Below are positions 1-8,368 of a stretch of DNA of 46,174 nt, in pieces. Source of the DNA: DSOI01 sp041394885 (lineage in GTDB: Bacteria > Acidobacteriota > Terriglobia > Bryobacterales > Bryobacteraceae); assembly GCA_041394885.1 (NCBI GenBank), contig JAWKHI010000054.1:1-46174 (forward strand), in the 5' to 3' direction. The number at the start of each line of letters is the position of its first letter. The first letter of the stretch is position 1. A program made the position numbers and the translations under genes. The notes beneath the pieces are model-generated. The model was not told the DNA's origin, ran no database searches, and saw nothing but the letters and a program-made list of their open reading frames with translations.

Positions 1-354
1 ATCTTCGATGTATGGATTCAGCCCGCGATTCTCGTGGATCACCAACACGACGGGCAGCTTCCCTTGCGCCTTGGCCGGACGTGCCAGATAGCCGCGGATC
101 GATCCATTGCCCTTGGGCGAATCGACGGTGGCGTACTCGGTCCGAATCCGGGCGTCGTCTTTCGGGATCTGTTCGGCCCATGCGTAGTTGGGCCGCAAGC
201 TTTCGAAAATCGCGGCCGCCGTCAGGCCTCCCACCGGGAACTGTTTCACCCCATCGAGAAACTCGCGCCGGCCGATATCGCCATGCACGTACTTGTCGAA
301 AAGATTCAGCACCTCCTGCGGAAATTCCGAGGCGAGTTTGCGTTGCTGTGGCAT
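1..354 (-). CDS. Dienelactone hydrolase family protein, N-terminal part (cut by window edge)
   Basis: Reading leftward from ATG at 354, the frame stays open to the window edge (118 codons visible). The protein starts MPQQRKLASEF and has a segment GDIGRREFLDGVKQF that resembles the Tat-like leader of secreted dienelactone hydrolases. It ends within VVLVIHENRGLNPYIED, the first strand and oxyanion region typical of carboxymethylenebutenolidase-like alpha/beta hydrolases (PF01738). The catalytic Cys, Asp and His lie beyond the edge and cannot be checked. A clear ribosome site (AAGGAG) sits 7 nt before the ATG. Family members hydrolyse dienelactones or other esters; the substrate here is unknown. 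Confidence 0.8.
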   Translation of the reverse strand, partial: MPQQRKLASEFPQEVLNLFDKYVHGDIGRREFLDGVKQFPVGGLTAAAIFESLRPNYAWAEQIPKDDARIRTEYATVDSPKGNGSIRGYLARPAKAQGKLPVVLVIHENRGLNPYIED

Positions 355-429
355 TGGATACTCCTTGTTGGCCGATGATACCGCAACGGCGCTCAGGACG
401 GAACGCGCTAGGCGATAGTTTACCGGCTC

Positions 430-1428
430 ATGACCTGGATCGCCTTCCTGTTCGTCTCGGCAGTCATCGTGTACGCGGGCACCCAACTGGCCCGCTACGG
501 GGATATGATTGCGGACCGGTCCGGCATGGGACGCACCTGGATCGGAGCTGTTTTGGTGGCAGCCACTACGTCACTGCCCGAACTTGCCACCGGAGTCTCC
601 TCCACCGCCGTCTATCGCGCCACCGATATAGCCGTCGGCGACGTGCTCGGCAGTTGCCTGTTCAACCTGCTGCTGTTGTCGGTCATGGACGGGCTCGGCG
701 GCGATCAGCCGATCTCGTCGCGCGCCGCGCCGGGTCACGCCCTCTCCATCGCGTTCGGTTCCATGCTCATCGGCTTGGCCGGGCTGAGTCTGCTCGCGGA
801 ACCCAACCTGCCCCATCTCCGATGGATCGGCTGGTACACGCCGCTGATGATCGGCATCTACCTTCTGTCGATGCGCTCCCTGTTCCACTATGAGCGCCGC
901 CAGCGCGAACGGATGCCCGCCGTTTTGGAAGAGGAGGCCGTTCCCCATGCCATCTCCACCGGCGTTGTCTGGTTTCGCTACTCGATCCACGCTCTTGTCG
1001 TTGTGGTCGCCGCCACGCTTCTCCCCGGTTTGGGCCAGCAGATCGCGTCCGAAACAGGACTGGAGCAAAGCTTCGTCGGCAGCATGTTCATCGCCGCCTC
1101 CACTTCGATGCCCGAACTCGTGGTCTGCATCTCGGCGCTCCGCCTGGGTGCTGTCGACCTCGCCATCGGCAACGTGCTGGGCAGCAACATATTCAACATG
1201 TTCATCCTGGCGTTGGACGATATCTTCTACTTGCCCGGCCCGATTCTCGCCACCGTGTCACGCTCGCATCTGATCGCGATCCTGGCGGCGCTCATCATGA
1301 ACTCGCTGGTGTTGGCCGGCCTGACTTACCAGTCCATGCGGAAGCGTTTGGCGCTGGCCGCGGACACATGGGGAATCGTGGCTATCTACGTCGCCGCCAT
1401 GGTCCTGCTTGCGCGGCAGCACTCCTGA
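430..1428 (+). CDS. CaCA-family sodium/calcium exchanger (YrbG-like)
   Basis: A 332-residue membrane protein with about ten hydrophobic segments and the two inverted alpha-repeats that define the CaCA superfamily. Alpha-1 reads GAVLVAATTSLPELATG (about residues 38-54) followed by GDVLGSCLFN; alpha-2 reads GSMFIAASTSMPELVV (about 217-232) followed by GNVLGSNIFN. The acidic residues in the two SLPE/SMPE motifs are the expected cation ligands. Length matches bacterial YrbG-type exchangers, which move Ca2+ or another cation against Na+ or H+ across the inner membrane. No strong Shine-Dalgarno precedes the ATG. It converges with the oxidoreductase gene that ends at 1434, only 5 bp away. The ion specificity cannot be read from sequence. 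Confidence 0.88.
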   Translation: MTWIAFLFVSAVIVYAGTQLARYGDMIADRSGMGRTWIGAVLVAATTSLPELATGVSSTAVYRATDIAVGDVLGSCLFNLLLLSVMDGLGGDQPISSRAAPGHALSIAFGSMLIGLAGLSLLAEPNLPHLRWIGWYTPLMIGIYLLSMRSLFHYERRQRERMPAVLEEEAVPHAISTGVVWFRYSIHALVVVVAATLLPGLGQQIASETGLEQSFVGSMFIAASTSMPELVVCISALRLGAVDLAIGNVLGSNIFNMFILALDDIFYLPGPILATVSRSHLIAILAALIMNSLVLAGLTYQSMRKRLALAADTWGIVAIYVAAMVLLARQHS

Positions 1429-1433
1429 GTCGC

Positions 1434-2561
1434 CTACGCCGACATCATTTCGGTCCACGTTACTTCGCGGCGCGCATCCATCGCGATGCGTCCGAGAATC
1501 GCGGTGAGCGTGCTTTCGGCTCCCCGTATGGCTGTGTTCTCGGGTTTTCCTTCGGCGATCCGGCTGACAAAGGCGGCCACCGAATCGATGGTGATGTTGC
1601 GCGGCGACTGTTCCACGGTTTCGTCGCCGCGCCCACGAAAGTGCTTCCAGTGATTCTCCGAAGTCTCGATCACACCTTTCTCGCCGAAGAACTGCTCCAC
1701 CACGTCGCGATAGCCGGGCGGGGCGAGTGTGGTTCCCGAAAGCTGCCCCTGCACTCCGTCCGCGTACTCGAAGGCGACGAAGTTGTGATCGCGAACGTCG
1801 CCCTTGCGTTGGAGTGTCGTGCCGCCGGATCCGATGGCGCTCGCCGGATGCCCGCCGAGAAACCAGTTGAGGACGTCTATCGAGTGCACGTTGTTCTCGA
1901 CGATCAGATCCCCGGAAAGATCGCGCCAGCTTCCCCATGACTGGATCTTCTCGGTCTCGGTGCGCGGATGCGGCAACTGCGTTCCTTCCGCACTCCAGCT
2001 TCCGGCATTCTTGATGAAGTGAGCGTGGCCCATCCGGATCCGGCCGATCGCGCCGGAATCAGCGAGGCGCTTCGCCTTCAGATACACCTGCCCGGAACGG
2101 CGTTGGAACCCGAAGGTGATGTTGAGCTTGCGGTCCGCCGAGTCCGCCGCGCGGATGATGCGCTTGCAGCCCGCGACGTCCACCGAGGCGGGTTTTTCGA
2201 TGTAGATGTGCTTTCCGGCCTTGATGGCCGCTTCGAAATGTTCGGCGTGCAGATACACCGGCGTGGCAATGATCACCGCGTCGACGTCACTCGCGAGCAA
2301 CTGGTGGAGATCGGCGTACATACGCGGGTTATCGATGCCAATGCTCGTCTTCGCGCGCTGCATCCTGTCTTCGAACAGGTCGCACAGAGCCACCACGCGC
2401 CCGGGCGTGTGCTTGGCCAACATGCCGGCGACATAAGGTCCGCGATTGCCGGCGCCGATCAGGCCCACCGTAACGGCGGAATTGGCGGCGGAGCCGGTGG
2501 CGGCCGCGAACGGCAGCGCCGCCGCTGCCTTCAGGACATTGCGTCGGGTGTTTGTGTTCAT
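1434..2561 (-). CDS. Gfo/Idh/MocA family oxidoreductase, Tat-type leader
   Basis: A secreted-type NAD(P)-dependent sugar dehydrogenase-like protein. The leader NTRRNVLKAAAALPFAAA is a twin-arginine signal. It is followed by the Rossmann motif GLIGAGNRG and the family's EKP signature (IYIEKPASVD), the usual nicotinamide-site lysine. The ATG at 2561 is preferred because GTGAG lies upstream and the Tat leader begins right after it; a GTG at 2573 that overlaps the previous stop (GTGA) is the alternative. It is the second gene of an operon with another Gfo/Idh protein, so the two probably act on related carbohydrates. In Acidobacteria and Planctomycetes such exported paralogues are abundant and mostly uncharacterised. 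The substrate is unknown. Confidence 0.88.
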   Translation of the reverse strand: MNTNTRRNVLKAAAALPFAAATGSAANSAVTVGLIGAGNRGPYVAGMLAKHTPGRVVALCDLFEDRMQRAKTSIGIDNPRMYADLHQLLASDVDAVIIATPVYLHAEHFEAAIKAGKHIYIEKPASVDVAGCKRIIRAADSADRKLNITFGFQRRSGQVYLKAKRLADSGAIGRIRMGHAHFIKNAGSWSAEGTQLPHPRTETEKIQSWGSWRDLSGDLIVENNVHSIDVLNWFLGGHPASAIGSGGTTLQRKGDVRDHNFVAFEYADGVQGQLSGTTLAPPGYRDVVEQFFGEKGVIETSENHWKHFRGRGDETVEQSPRNITIDSVAAFVSRIAEGKPENTAIRGAESTLTAILGRIAMDARREVTWTEMMSA

Positions 2562-2569
2562 AGGGATTC

Positions 2570-3622
2570 TCACGTCATTTCGCCGGACGCCCGCAGCAGC
2601 GTCTCATGCAACAGCAGTTCGTGATCGTAGGAAAGATGGAGCGGCTGGCCCGATTTGAGCGCGCGAGCCAGCTCCGCGAAGTCGCCAATGAAGCGCGGCT
2701 GGGGGGGGAGGCGAAGATCCTGCCAGCCGGCTTTGTACGGACCCTGCGCTCTGCGCATGTGGACGCGCATCCGGGGAGGATTGGCTTCTACATTGACGAT
2801 GAACGTGCCGTCGGAACCGATCACCTCGAACGACCGGTGATCGCCGGACCCTGCCATGCGCGCGGATTGGAAAATGACCGCCATGGCCTTGTCATACTCG
2901 AACACGGCCATGTTGTTGTCGGCGAGAGTGTCCGGAACGGAAGTGTCGTGCCGAAGCCAGCTCTGCACCTTGTTGGGCCGGCCAAGCAGTGCGACGACAC
3001 GGTCAATCACGTGGCCGCTGAGTTCGAACATGCCGCCCCCGCGATACTTGGCTTCCACCGCGCGCTGGGCCGCGTCCCGATCGGAGTTCATGGTTCCCCG
3101 AACCAGGAACACATCGCCGAGCCAACCTTTGCGCGCGGCGTCGATCGCGGCGTTGATTCCTTCGTGATGACGCCAGACGTAGCCGGTCTGCAGCAGCAGT
3201 TTCTTCCGGCGCGCCTCCTCCACCAGTTCCTGGAACGGCTTCCATTCGTTACCCGGCGGCTTCTCCAGATGCAGATGTTTGCCGGCGGCGATCACCTTGC
3301 GGCCCCAAGGGATCGCCTCCCACACGGCGCACTGGACGACGATCAGTTGAACGGCGGGGTCGGCCAGCAGATCATGCTCGCTGGTCCACCGTACGCCATG
3401 GAACACCGGGTTCTTCGCCGCGGCGGCCTTGGCCTCTGGGTCGTTCTCACAAACGGCGGCCACTTCGTAGTGGGGCGAATCGAGCATCGCCTTCAGCTTG
3501 CCGGCGGTGTGGCTGTGCTTGGTGCCGAGGATGCCCGCGCGAATCGGGGCGCCCGCCCCGCGCACCTGCTGGACGGCTGCGGGGAGCGCGGCGGCTCCCC
3601 GGATGAATTGGCGTCGTTCCAC
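2570..3622 (-). CDS. Gfo/Idh/MocA family oxidoreductase, first gene of two-gene operon
   Basis: A Gfo/Idh/MocA-type oxidoreductase of about 350 residues. The N-terminus VERRQFIRGAAALPAAVQ is a Tat-like leader. The nucleotide site appears as AGILGTKHSH, less glycine-rich than usual, and HLHLEKPPG carries the EKP lysine. The longer frame opens with ATG at 3643, but a perfect Shine-Dalgarno, GAGGAGGT, lies 7 nt before a GTG at 3622, so 3622 is the likely start. Its stop codon meets the next gene's possible GTG start. An operator-like inverted repeat and a TATACT hexamer lie just upstream. This is probably a periplasmic sugar or inositol-type dehydrogenase; no substrate can be assigned. Confidence 0.85.
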   Translation of the reverse strand: MERRQFIRGAAALPAAVQQVRGAGAPIRAGILGTKHSHTAGKLKAMLDSPHYEVAAVCENDPEAKAAAAKNPVFHGVRWTSEHDLLADPAVQLIVVQCAVWEAIPWGRKVIAAGKHLHLEKPPGNEWKPFQELVEEARRKKLLLQTGYVWRHHEGINAAIDAARKGWLGDVFLVRGTMNSDRDAAQRAVEAKYRGGGMFELSGHVIDRVVALLGRPNKVQSWLRHDTSVPDTLADNNMAVFEYDKAMAVIFQSARMAGSGDHRSFEVIGSDGTFIVNVEANPPRMRVHMRRAQGPYKAGWQDLRLPPQPRFIGDFAELARALKSGQPLHLSYDHELLLHETLLRASGEMT

Positions 3623-3637
3623 TATGCGTACCTCCTC

Positions 3638-3667
3638 GAACATCCGGAGGATGTTCTCGAAAGTATA
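3638..3667 (-). promoter_or_regulatory. -10 hexamer plus operator-like inverted repeat before the Gfo/Idh operon
   Basis: On the minus strand TATACT (3667-3662; 5 of 6 to consensus) is followed by the perfect inverted repeat GAACATCC-GGA-GGATGTTC at 3656-3638, overlapping the expected transcription start. The ribosome site and GTG start (3622) follow at once. No good -35 is visible, which would suit an activator-dependent or extended promoter. The layout suggests a repressor site; the regulator is unknown. Confidence 0.45.
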
Positions 3668-3677
3668 TTCTGTCAGG

Positions 3678-4175
3678 CTAACGGGCGGCTTGCAGCCGGA
3701 GAAGTTCGGCCGAGACAGCGTCGGCTTCCGACTGCGCGCGCTGACGGCGGGATTCGATCGCGGTCAGGTCGCGCAGCAGGTTGTTGCACTCTTCGAAATT
3801 GAAGAGCAAGTAGGCGGCGGCGAGCACGATCAAGCCGTCGAGGGTGTCACGTTGAGACTGCGTCAGCGTCGACGACAGCCGGGTGGCGACGCTGTAACCG
3901 CCCACCACCAGCGCCGCGAAGGCAAGCGGATTCTGCCAGGCGCGAATCGCGGCTTCGCGTTTCGCCGCCTCCACCTGGGCGAGCAAGCGGACGCGATCGG
4001 TTTGAAGCTGCCGCTCCCGTTGCATCCGCTGCTGTTCAAGCAAGCGGGCAAACGCGGCGGATTCCGCAGCCGCATCGCGAGCCTCCTGAGCGGCTGCCCC
4101 GCCGCAGGCAGCCATGAACACGGCCAGTGCGGCGACGGCTGCGGTCATTCGAAGCTTCCAGCTTTGTCTGTTCAT
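3678..4175 (-). CDS. Putative lipoprotein with coiled coils, function unknown
   Basis: A 165-residue protein not assigned to a family. The N-terminus is a signal-like segment (TAAVAALAVFMAAC) ending at a cysteine at about residue 24 that could serve as a lipobox, though with Met where Leu is usual. Next come a charged helix rich in Q, R and E (about residues 40-75), a hydrophobic stretch NPLAFAALVVGGYSVA, a second hydrophobic segment LDGLIVLAAAYLLF and a charged C-terminal helix. AAGGAG precedes the ATG. It lies alone between argS and the oxidoreductase operon in the same direction. It is probably envelope-associated, but the role cannot be inferred. Confidence 0.65.
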   Translation of the reverse strand: MNRQSWKLRMTAAVAALAVFMAACGGAAAQEARDAAAESAAFARLLEQQRMQRERQLQTDRVRLLAQVEAAKREAAIRAWQNPLAFAALVVGGYSVATRLSSTLTQSQRDTLDGLIVLAAAYLLFNFEECNNLLRDLTAIESRRQRAQSEADAVSAELLRLQAAR

Positions 4176-4259
4176 TGCACCAAATCTCCTTCACCGGGCT
4201 AAGCGCAGAGTGGAGGGCGATTTGGTCAAAGATGATAACGATGCCCGGAAAAGAGGCGG

Positions 4260-6185
4260 CTACATGTACTCGGGGACCGGAATACCGAGCACGTCCAGTG
4301 CGCGCGCGAGTTGACGGGCGAAGTAGCCGGTCATCCAGATGAGGAACTGCTTCCGCTCCGGGTTTTGCTCGTGCACTACGGGATAACGGTCATAGAAAGC
4401 ACTGAAAGCCTGCGCAAGTTGGAATGCGTACTTGGCCACATGCGCAGGCTCGCCAGCGGCTACCGCGTTCGCGACGGCGGCGTCCATCTTGGAACTGCGG
4501 ACCAGCAACTGCCAAAGGTCGTCGTCGGCGAGTTGGCGCGCGAACGACGGCTCATCGGGTACGCCGTCCCCATCCACCTTGGCGAGGATCTTACTGGCGC
4601 GAACCGCCGCGTACTGAACATAGGGGCCCGTTTCGCCGGTGAAGGCGAGCGCTTCGCCGAGATCGAAGGCGATCACGGTGTTGCGGGTGAATTTGAGCAT
4701 GAAGTATCGCAACGCGGCAATGGCTATCTTCTCGGCGATCCTACGCCGCTCGGCCGGAGCGGCTCCGGCATTGCGGTCTTCCACTTCGGCGAGCGCTTTC
4801 TCGATGAGTTTGTCGAGAAGGTCGTCGGCTTTGACGCCGAGCCCTTTGCGTCCGGAGACCTGGACATACGCCTTGGACTTGTCTTCTTCCGACAGCTCGA
4901 TTCCCAGCTCGACACACGTGCGCGGGGACAACGCCACCATCTCGTAGGAAAAGTGGATCGATCGTTCCGCCTGCTCGGCGTAGCCAAGGGCACGCAAGCC
5001 CGCCGCAACGACGTCCTGGAGATAGGATTGGCGAGAGTCAATCACGTTATAGACCGTGGACGCGGCGCCGAACGAAGGCGCACCGGCGGGCTGCGGTTCG
5101 GCGGTGGAAACCCAGACCTCGTGGCCATCGTCCTCCCGCAGCAGGAGCCGATAGTGGAAATCCTTGCCGAGTAACCCGAACTTCCACATCTGGTAGGCGA
5201 TGTCTTTGCCTACGTAGGTGACCGTCCCGTTCGAACGGACGATGACCTTGCTGTCGTCCTCAGCTGCGCCTTCGGCGTAGTGGGAGCCGGCCATGACCCA
5301 GCAGCCCTTCTTGAGCCCCTCGGTTTCGAGATAAATCGCCTGCCGCTCTTTCAGTTTCTCGAAAGCCGTTGCCCAGAACTGGAGATGCAGAATCTCGCTT
5401 TCCCGGGGCAACACGTCATAGTGGATGCCGAGCCGGCGCATGGTGGCGAGATGGCACAGCACGACGGCGTCGGCCACGATGTGGCCGATTTCGGCGAGCG
5501 GACCCTCATCGGCTTCGATGGCATGCAGGCACTCGTGGCGCCAGGCTTTCTCGTCTTCCGCGTTGTCCTTGAAGTGGCTGCCGACGCGGGCGTAGAGGTC
5601 CCAGCAAAGATAGTCGAACCGGTCTCCGGCGGCCAATTCGCGCACCTCGGCCGGCGATTTGTGTTCGAGAAAGTGGAATCCCGCGACAACGTCGGCCACC
5701 TGGACGCCCGTGTTGTCGATGTAGTTCTGCACCTCAACCTTGTGCCCGCCGGCGCGAAGCATACGGACAAAGGTGTCGCCGAGAACCGCGTTGCGCAGGT
5801 GCCCGATGTGGGCGGCTTTGTTGGGGTTGATGTTGGTGTGCTCGACGATGATGGTCCCGCCGTTCTCGCCGGACGCGGCGGTAGGCGCTCCGGTGAGCCC
5901 CGCCGCGTACGCGCCGCGATGGAGCCGCACGTTGATGTATCCGTTGCCGGCTATCTCGAGCGCGGCGACGCCGGGGAGTTCACCCAGGTCATCGACGAGT
6001 TCCTGCGCGATGAGCCGTGGGGCTTTGCGCAGATGCCGGGCGAGTGGAAAAGCTACGGTAAGGGCGAGTTCGCCGAAGGTGGGGTCGGCCGGCTCTCCGA
6101 GTGTTACGGCCAAGTCAAGACCGTAGCGCGCGGCGAGGTGAGAAGACACGAGTTGCTGGAGGTTGCTCTGGATTTGGTGGAACAC
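4260..6185 (-). CDS. argS: Arginyl-tRNA synthetase
   Basis: A class I aminoacyl-tRNA synthetase of 641 residues that charges tRNA-Arg with arginine using ATP. The N-terminal Arg-specific domain occupies about residues 1-90. The HIGH signature HIGH(LRN) lies at 126-129, preceded by NPNKAA. The KMSKS position is occupied by a variant, SGRKG, in the context YVQVSGRKGLGVKADDL; Arg enzymes often carry a relaxed form here. The C-terminal DALR anticodon-binding domain ends in the usual pattern of a terminal Met. The start is GTG at 6185 with no Shine-Dalgarno. A TATACT hexamer ends 12 nt upstream, so the leader would be only a few nucleotides. Confidence 0.96.
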   Translation of the reverse strand: MFHQIQSNLQQLVSSHLAARYGLDLAVTLGEPADPTFGELALTVAFPLARHLRKAPRLIAQELVDDLGELPGVAALEIAGNGYINVRLHRGAYAAGLTGAPTAASGENGGTIIVEHTNINPNKAAHIGHLRNAVLGDTFVRMLRAGGHKVEVQNYIDNTGVQVADVVAGFHFLEHKSPAEVRELAAGDRFDYLCWDLYARVGSHFKDNAEDEKAWRHECLHAIEADEGPLAEIGHIVADAVVLCHLATMRRLGIHYDVLPRESEILHLQFWATAFEKLKERQAIYLETEGLKKGCWVMAGSHYAEGAAEDDSKVIVRSNGTVTYVGKDIAYQMWKFGLLGKDFHYRLLLREDDGHEVWVSTAEPQPAGAPSFGAASTVYNVIDSRQSYLQDVVAAGLRALGYAEQAERSIHFSYEMVALSPRTCVELGIELSEEDKSKAYVQVSGRKGLGVKADDLLDKLIEKALAEVEDRNAGAAPAERRRIAEKIAIAALRYFMLKFTRNTVIAFDLGEALAFTGETGPYVQYAAVRASKILAKVDGDGVPDEPSFARQLADDDLWQLLVRSSKMDAAVANAVAAGEPAHVAKYAFQLAQAFSAFYDRYPVVHEQNPERKQFLIWMTGYFARQLARALDVLGIPVPEYM

Positions 6186-6197
6186 AGCGGAACCCCC

Positions 6198-6203
6198 AGT
6201 ATA
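6198..6203 (-). promoter_or_regulatory. -10 hexamer close to argS start
   Basis: TATACT on the minus strand, 12 nt before the GTG of argS. No matching -35 was found. If used, transcription would start about 5 nt before the start codon, giving an almost leaderless mRNA, which fits the absence of a ribosome site. Confidence 0.35.
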
Positions 6204-6256
6204 GACGCTTCCACGGTGGCTTCGCCGCTTTCGACGAGCCCGCTCGCTGGACCGGG

Positions 6257-6700
6257 CTACGAGCCGATCCCTACGACCACGTCAGCCGCCGCGCCGTTCA
6301 CCGCCTTCCATGGCACGGCGTTGTCGAAAGTCGCCAGCCTCCCGCCCCGGCGGACGCACAGGGCCACCAAATAGGCATCGGTGACTTGCCGCGAGCCTCT
6401 TAGCTCGTCGAGTGAGAACGAGAGCGGGTCGGCGATCGATACATCATCGGGCCAGAAAACATGGTTACCTTCGCGAGCCAACTTTAGACGCCGCAGCAAG
6501 TGCGCCGCCTGGCCCGGGGTAGCGGAAATGTTCGGGTAGCCGTGTCCGGAAAGCACGCGGACGAAGCCGTTCTCCGTCACCGGACACGTCGCCCATCCTT
6601 CAGGCTCATGCTGAAGGAACCAAGTGAGTGCTGCATCGTGATGCTCGTGAGCGGAATCCATCAAGGCGATCAGGACATTGACGTCTAGAAGCCATGCCAT
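6257..6700 (-). CDS. vapC: VapC-type PIN-domain toxin
   Basis: A 147-residue PIN-domain ribonuclease. The four acidic residues of the Mg2+-dependent active site are all visible: D6 (LLDVNVLIAL), E43 (VTENGFVR), D108 (VTDAYLVAL) and D126 (LATFDNAVP). It is preceded by an antitoxin-like gene 15 bp upstream, the usual antitoxin-first order. VapC toxins cleave tRNA or rRNA when the antitoxin is degraded. The subfamily with TENGFVR resembles the TTHA0281-type PIN proteins. The exact RNA target is not predictable. Confidence 0.88.
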   Translation of the reverse strand: MAWLLDVNVLIALMDSAHEHHDAALTWFLQHEPEGWATCPVTENGFVRVLSGHGYPNISATPGQAAHLLRRLKLAREGNHVFWPDDVSIADPLSFSLDELRGSRQVTDAYLVALCVRRGGRLATFDNAVPWKAVNGAAADVVVGIGS

Positions 6701-6715
6701 TATGTGCGTCTCGGC

Positions 6716-6946
6716 TCAGTCGGCATCCAGCAACCGTTCTACCAATTCGGAGGTCACCGGAACCGGGTTCTCTCCGTGAACCAGAATCGGAATCCCTTTG
6801 TGCTCTCCGGTCTTTGGCGGTGGAACCGACTGTAGTCCGCGTCGTGCCAATTCAGAAATAACCACGCCGAGACTCTGGCGCCGGACGCGCACGAGGACCT
6901 TGGCCGCATCCATCACATCAGGTGCAATGTCAATCGTTGTGCGCAT
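6716..6946 (-). CDS. vapB: VapB-type antitoxin
   Basis: A 76-residue protein starting MRTTIDIAPDV, a ribbon-helix-helix-like beginning typical of VapB antitoxins, with a basic helix (AAKVLVRVRRQSLGVVISEL) and an acidic, extended C-terminus expected to wrap VapC. A longer reading frame begins at 6970, but the ATG at 6946 is preferred: the RHH motif starts there and an extended -10 (TGG TATCAT) sits 6 nt upstream, with no Shine-Dalgarno. It is cotranscribed with vapC. The pair should repress its own promoter. Confidence 0.82.
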   Translation of the reverse strand: MRTTIDIAPDVMDAAKVLVRVRRQSLGVVISELARRGLQSVPPPKTGEHKGIPILVHGENPVPVTSELVERLLDAD

Positions 6947-6949
6947 GAC

Positions 6950-6961
6950 ATCATGATACCA
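6950..6961 (-). promoter_or_regulatory. vapBC extended -10 promoter with overlapping palindrome
   Basis: On the minus strand TGGTATCAT is an extended -10 (TGn plus TATCAT) ending 6 nt before the vapB ATG, predicting a leaderless mRNA. The perfect 8-bp palindrome ATCATGAT (6950-6957) overlaps it and is a candidate operator for VapBC autoregulation. Confidence 0.4.
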
Positions 6962-7021
6962 CGTCATCAACGCACATCGATACTCGGACTGAGGGGGCAG
7001 TTAGCCGCCCGGGTATCCCGC

Positions 7022-8353
7022 TCAGAAACGGTACAACCACTGCGCATACGGCACCGAAACGCCAGACCCCGCCGTCGCCTGCCTGACGAATCCACCCGCG
7101 AACAGGTGCGCGTACCCGAGGACGATCTGAACATGGGAGTTGATATCCCAGAACGCTTGCGTGTCCCACTCATGGTAGAGATGGTTGGACGTGGCGCCGG
7201 GCATGAGGACCACGCGGCGCTGGCCGAAGTCATAGAAGGAATCGCGGCGCGAAGCGAGCCAGAAGCTATGATATTCGTGCTGCAGCCGGACGTTCTTGTA
7301 AGGCCGCCATTGCACGCCGCCGGCAGCCTCATGCATGTTCTTCCAGGAGATGCGATCGCCGAGTCCGAATGGGGAATGGTTAGTGGGATAGAGCTGATCG
7401 AGGGTGTTGCGGCGACGGTCGGTTGGGTTGCGGTCAGGGCTCGAATAGCTATAGACGGCGTACAAGCGCGGATTGAACTTGCTCCTCCAGGGAGACTGTC
7501 CGAGGATATAGCGTCCTGCCCAGGCTGACAGCGGCTCACCGCCGGACCGTCCGTTCTGGATGGCTGTTTCCGCGGTGTAGTCGAACCGGCGGGGAAGCGT
7601 CCCCTTCAGGCCGAAGCCGGAAGTATGCACACGGCTGCGCGCGAGGGCGGTGGCTGATTCGTTGGCTTCGGCCGGATGAATCTTGATGTAGTGATAAAAA
7701 GACACCGTGGATTTGGGAAGCCACTTTTTTGCATCGAAATGGATGCCGTGTAACTGCTGCGTGCGGGTGATGCGGTTTACTTCGCCCTGCAGTTGACGAA
7801 CGACGGTGGAGCCCCAAGCTTCGGCGTGATACCCTGTCGTGTCGTAGATGAGTTTGACGGCATCGTAGGAGCGGCCCGTGTTGCCCCAGTTGGCGGCGCC
7901 GACGAAGTGTTCGTTGTCGAAACGCATCTCCTGGCGCCCGATGCGGGCGGACCACGGCGACTTCTTCGAGTCGCCGATTTCCACATACGCCTGGAAGAGA
8001 TCGAATCCATCGGAGATGTTAGCGGGCACGGGTTCCCGCCGCGCTGGCGCTTCCGAATCCTGGCCCGTGAGTCGGATGCGGAACCACGAAGTGGGCTTGA
8101 GGAGCAGGTGTCCCCGGATGCGGTGAAGATAGTAGGCGTCGTTGGCGCCCTCCCGAAAGCCGAGTCCGGTATTGGCCTCGAATCGGCCCCGGAATTCGCC
8201 GGTCAATTCCATCCATTTGGGCCAAGGAGACTGAACAGGATCCTGCGCCTGGGCGCGGTGGGAGGCGGCGATGGCGAGCAGGACAAGAGGCGCCGCGCGG
8301 ATCCGCGCTCTCTTGCGTGAACCATATCCAACATCATGTACAGGCTGGACCAT
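7022..8353 (-). CDS. Alginate-export-like outer-membrane beta-barrel protein
   Basis: A 443-residue exported protein. A hydrophobic signal segment (APLVLLAIAASHRAQAQ) ends at about residue 36. The mature part begins with WMELTGEFRGRFE and contains RIRGHLLLKPTSWFRIRLTGQDS and ARIGRQEMRFDNEHFVG, features of the alginate_exp (AlgE-like) barrel family. It ends in Phe (QWLYRF), as expected for a Bam-inserted barrel. The family includes outer-membrane porins for anionic polysaccharides or small organic compounds; the substrate here is unknown. The M20 peptidase gene ends 15 bp upstream, so the two are probably cotranscribed. The exact start is uncertain. Confidence 0.78.
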   Translation of the reverse strand: MVQPVHDVGYGSRKRARIRAAPLVLLAIAASHRAQAQDPVQSPWPKWMELTGEFRGRFEANTGLGFREGANDAYYLHRIRGHLLLKPTSWFRIRLTGQDSEAPARREPVPANISDGFDLFQAYVEIGDSKKSPWSARIGRQEMRFDNEHFVGAANWGNTGRSYDAVKLIYDTTGYHAEAWGSTVVRQLQGEVNRITRTQQLHGIHFDAKKWLPKSTVSFYHYIKIHPAEANESATALARSRVHTSGFGLKGTLPRRFDYTAETAIQNGRSGGEPLSAWAGRYILGQSPWRSKFNPRLYAVYSYSSPDRNPTDRRRNTLDQLYPTNHSPFGLGDRISWKNMHEAAGGVQWRPYKNVRLQHEYHSFWLASRRDSFYDFGQRRVVLMPGATSNHLYHEWDTQAFWDINSHVQIVLGYAHLFAGGFVRQATAGSGVSVPYAQWLYRF

Positions 8354-8368
8354 ACGGCACGGGGCGAA

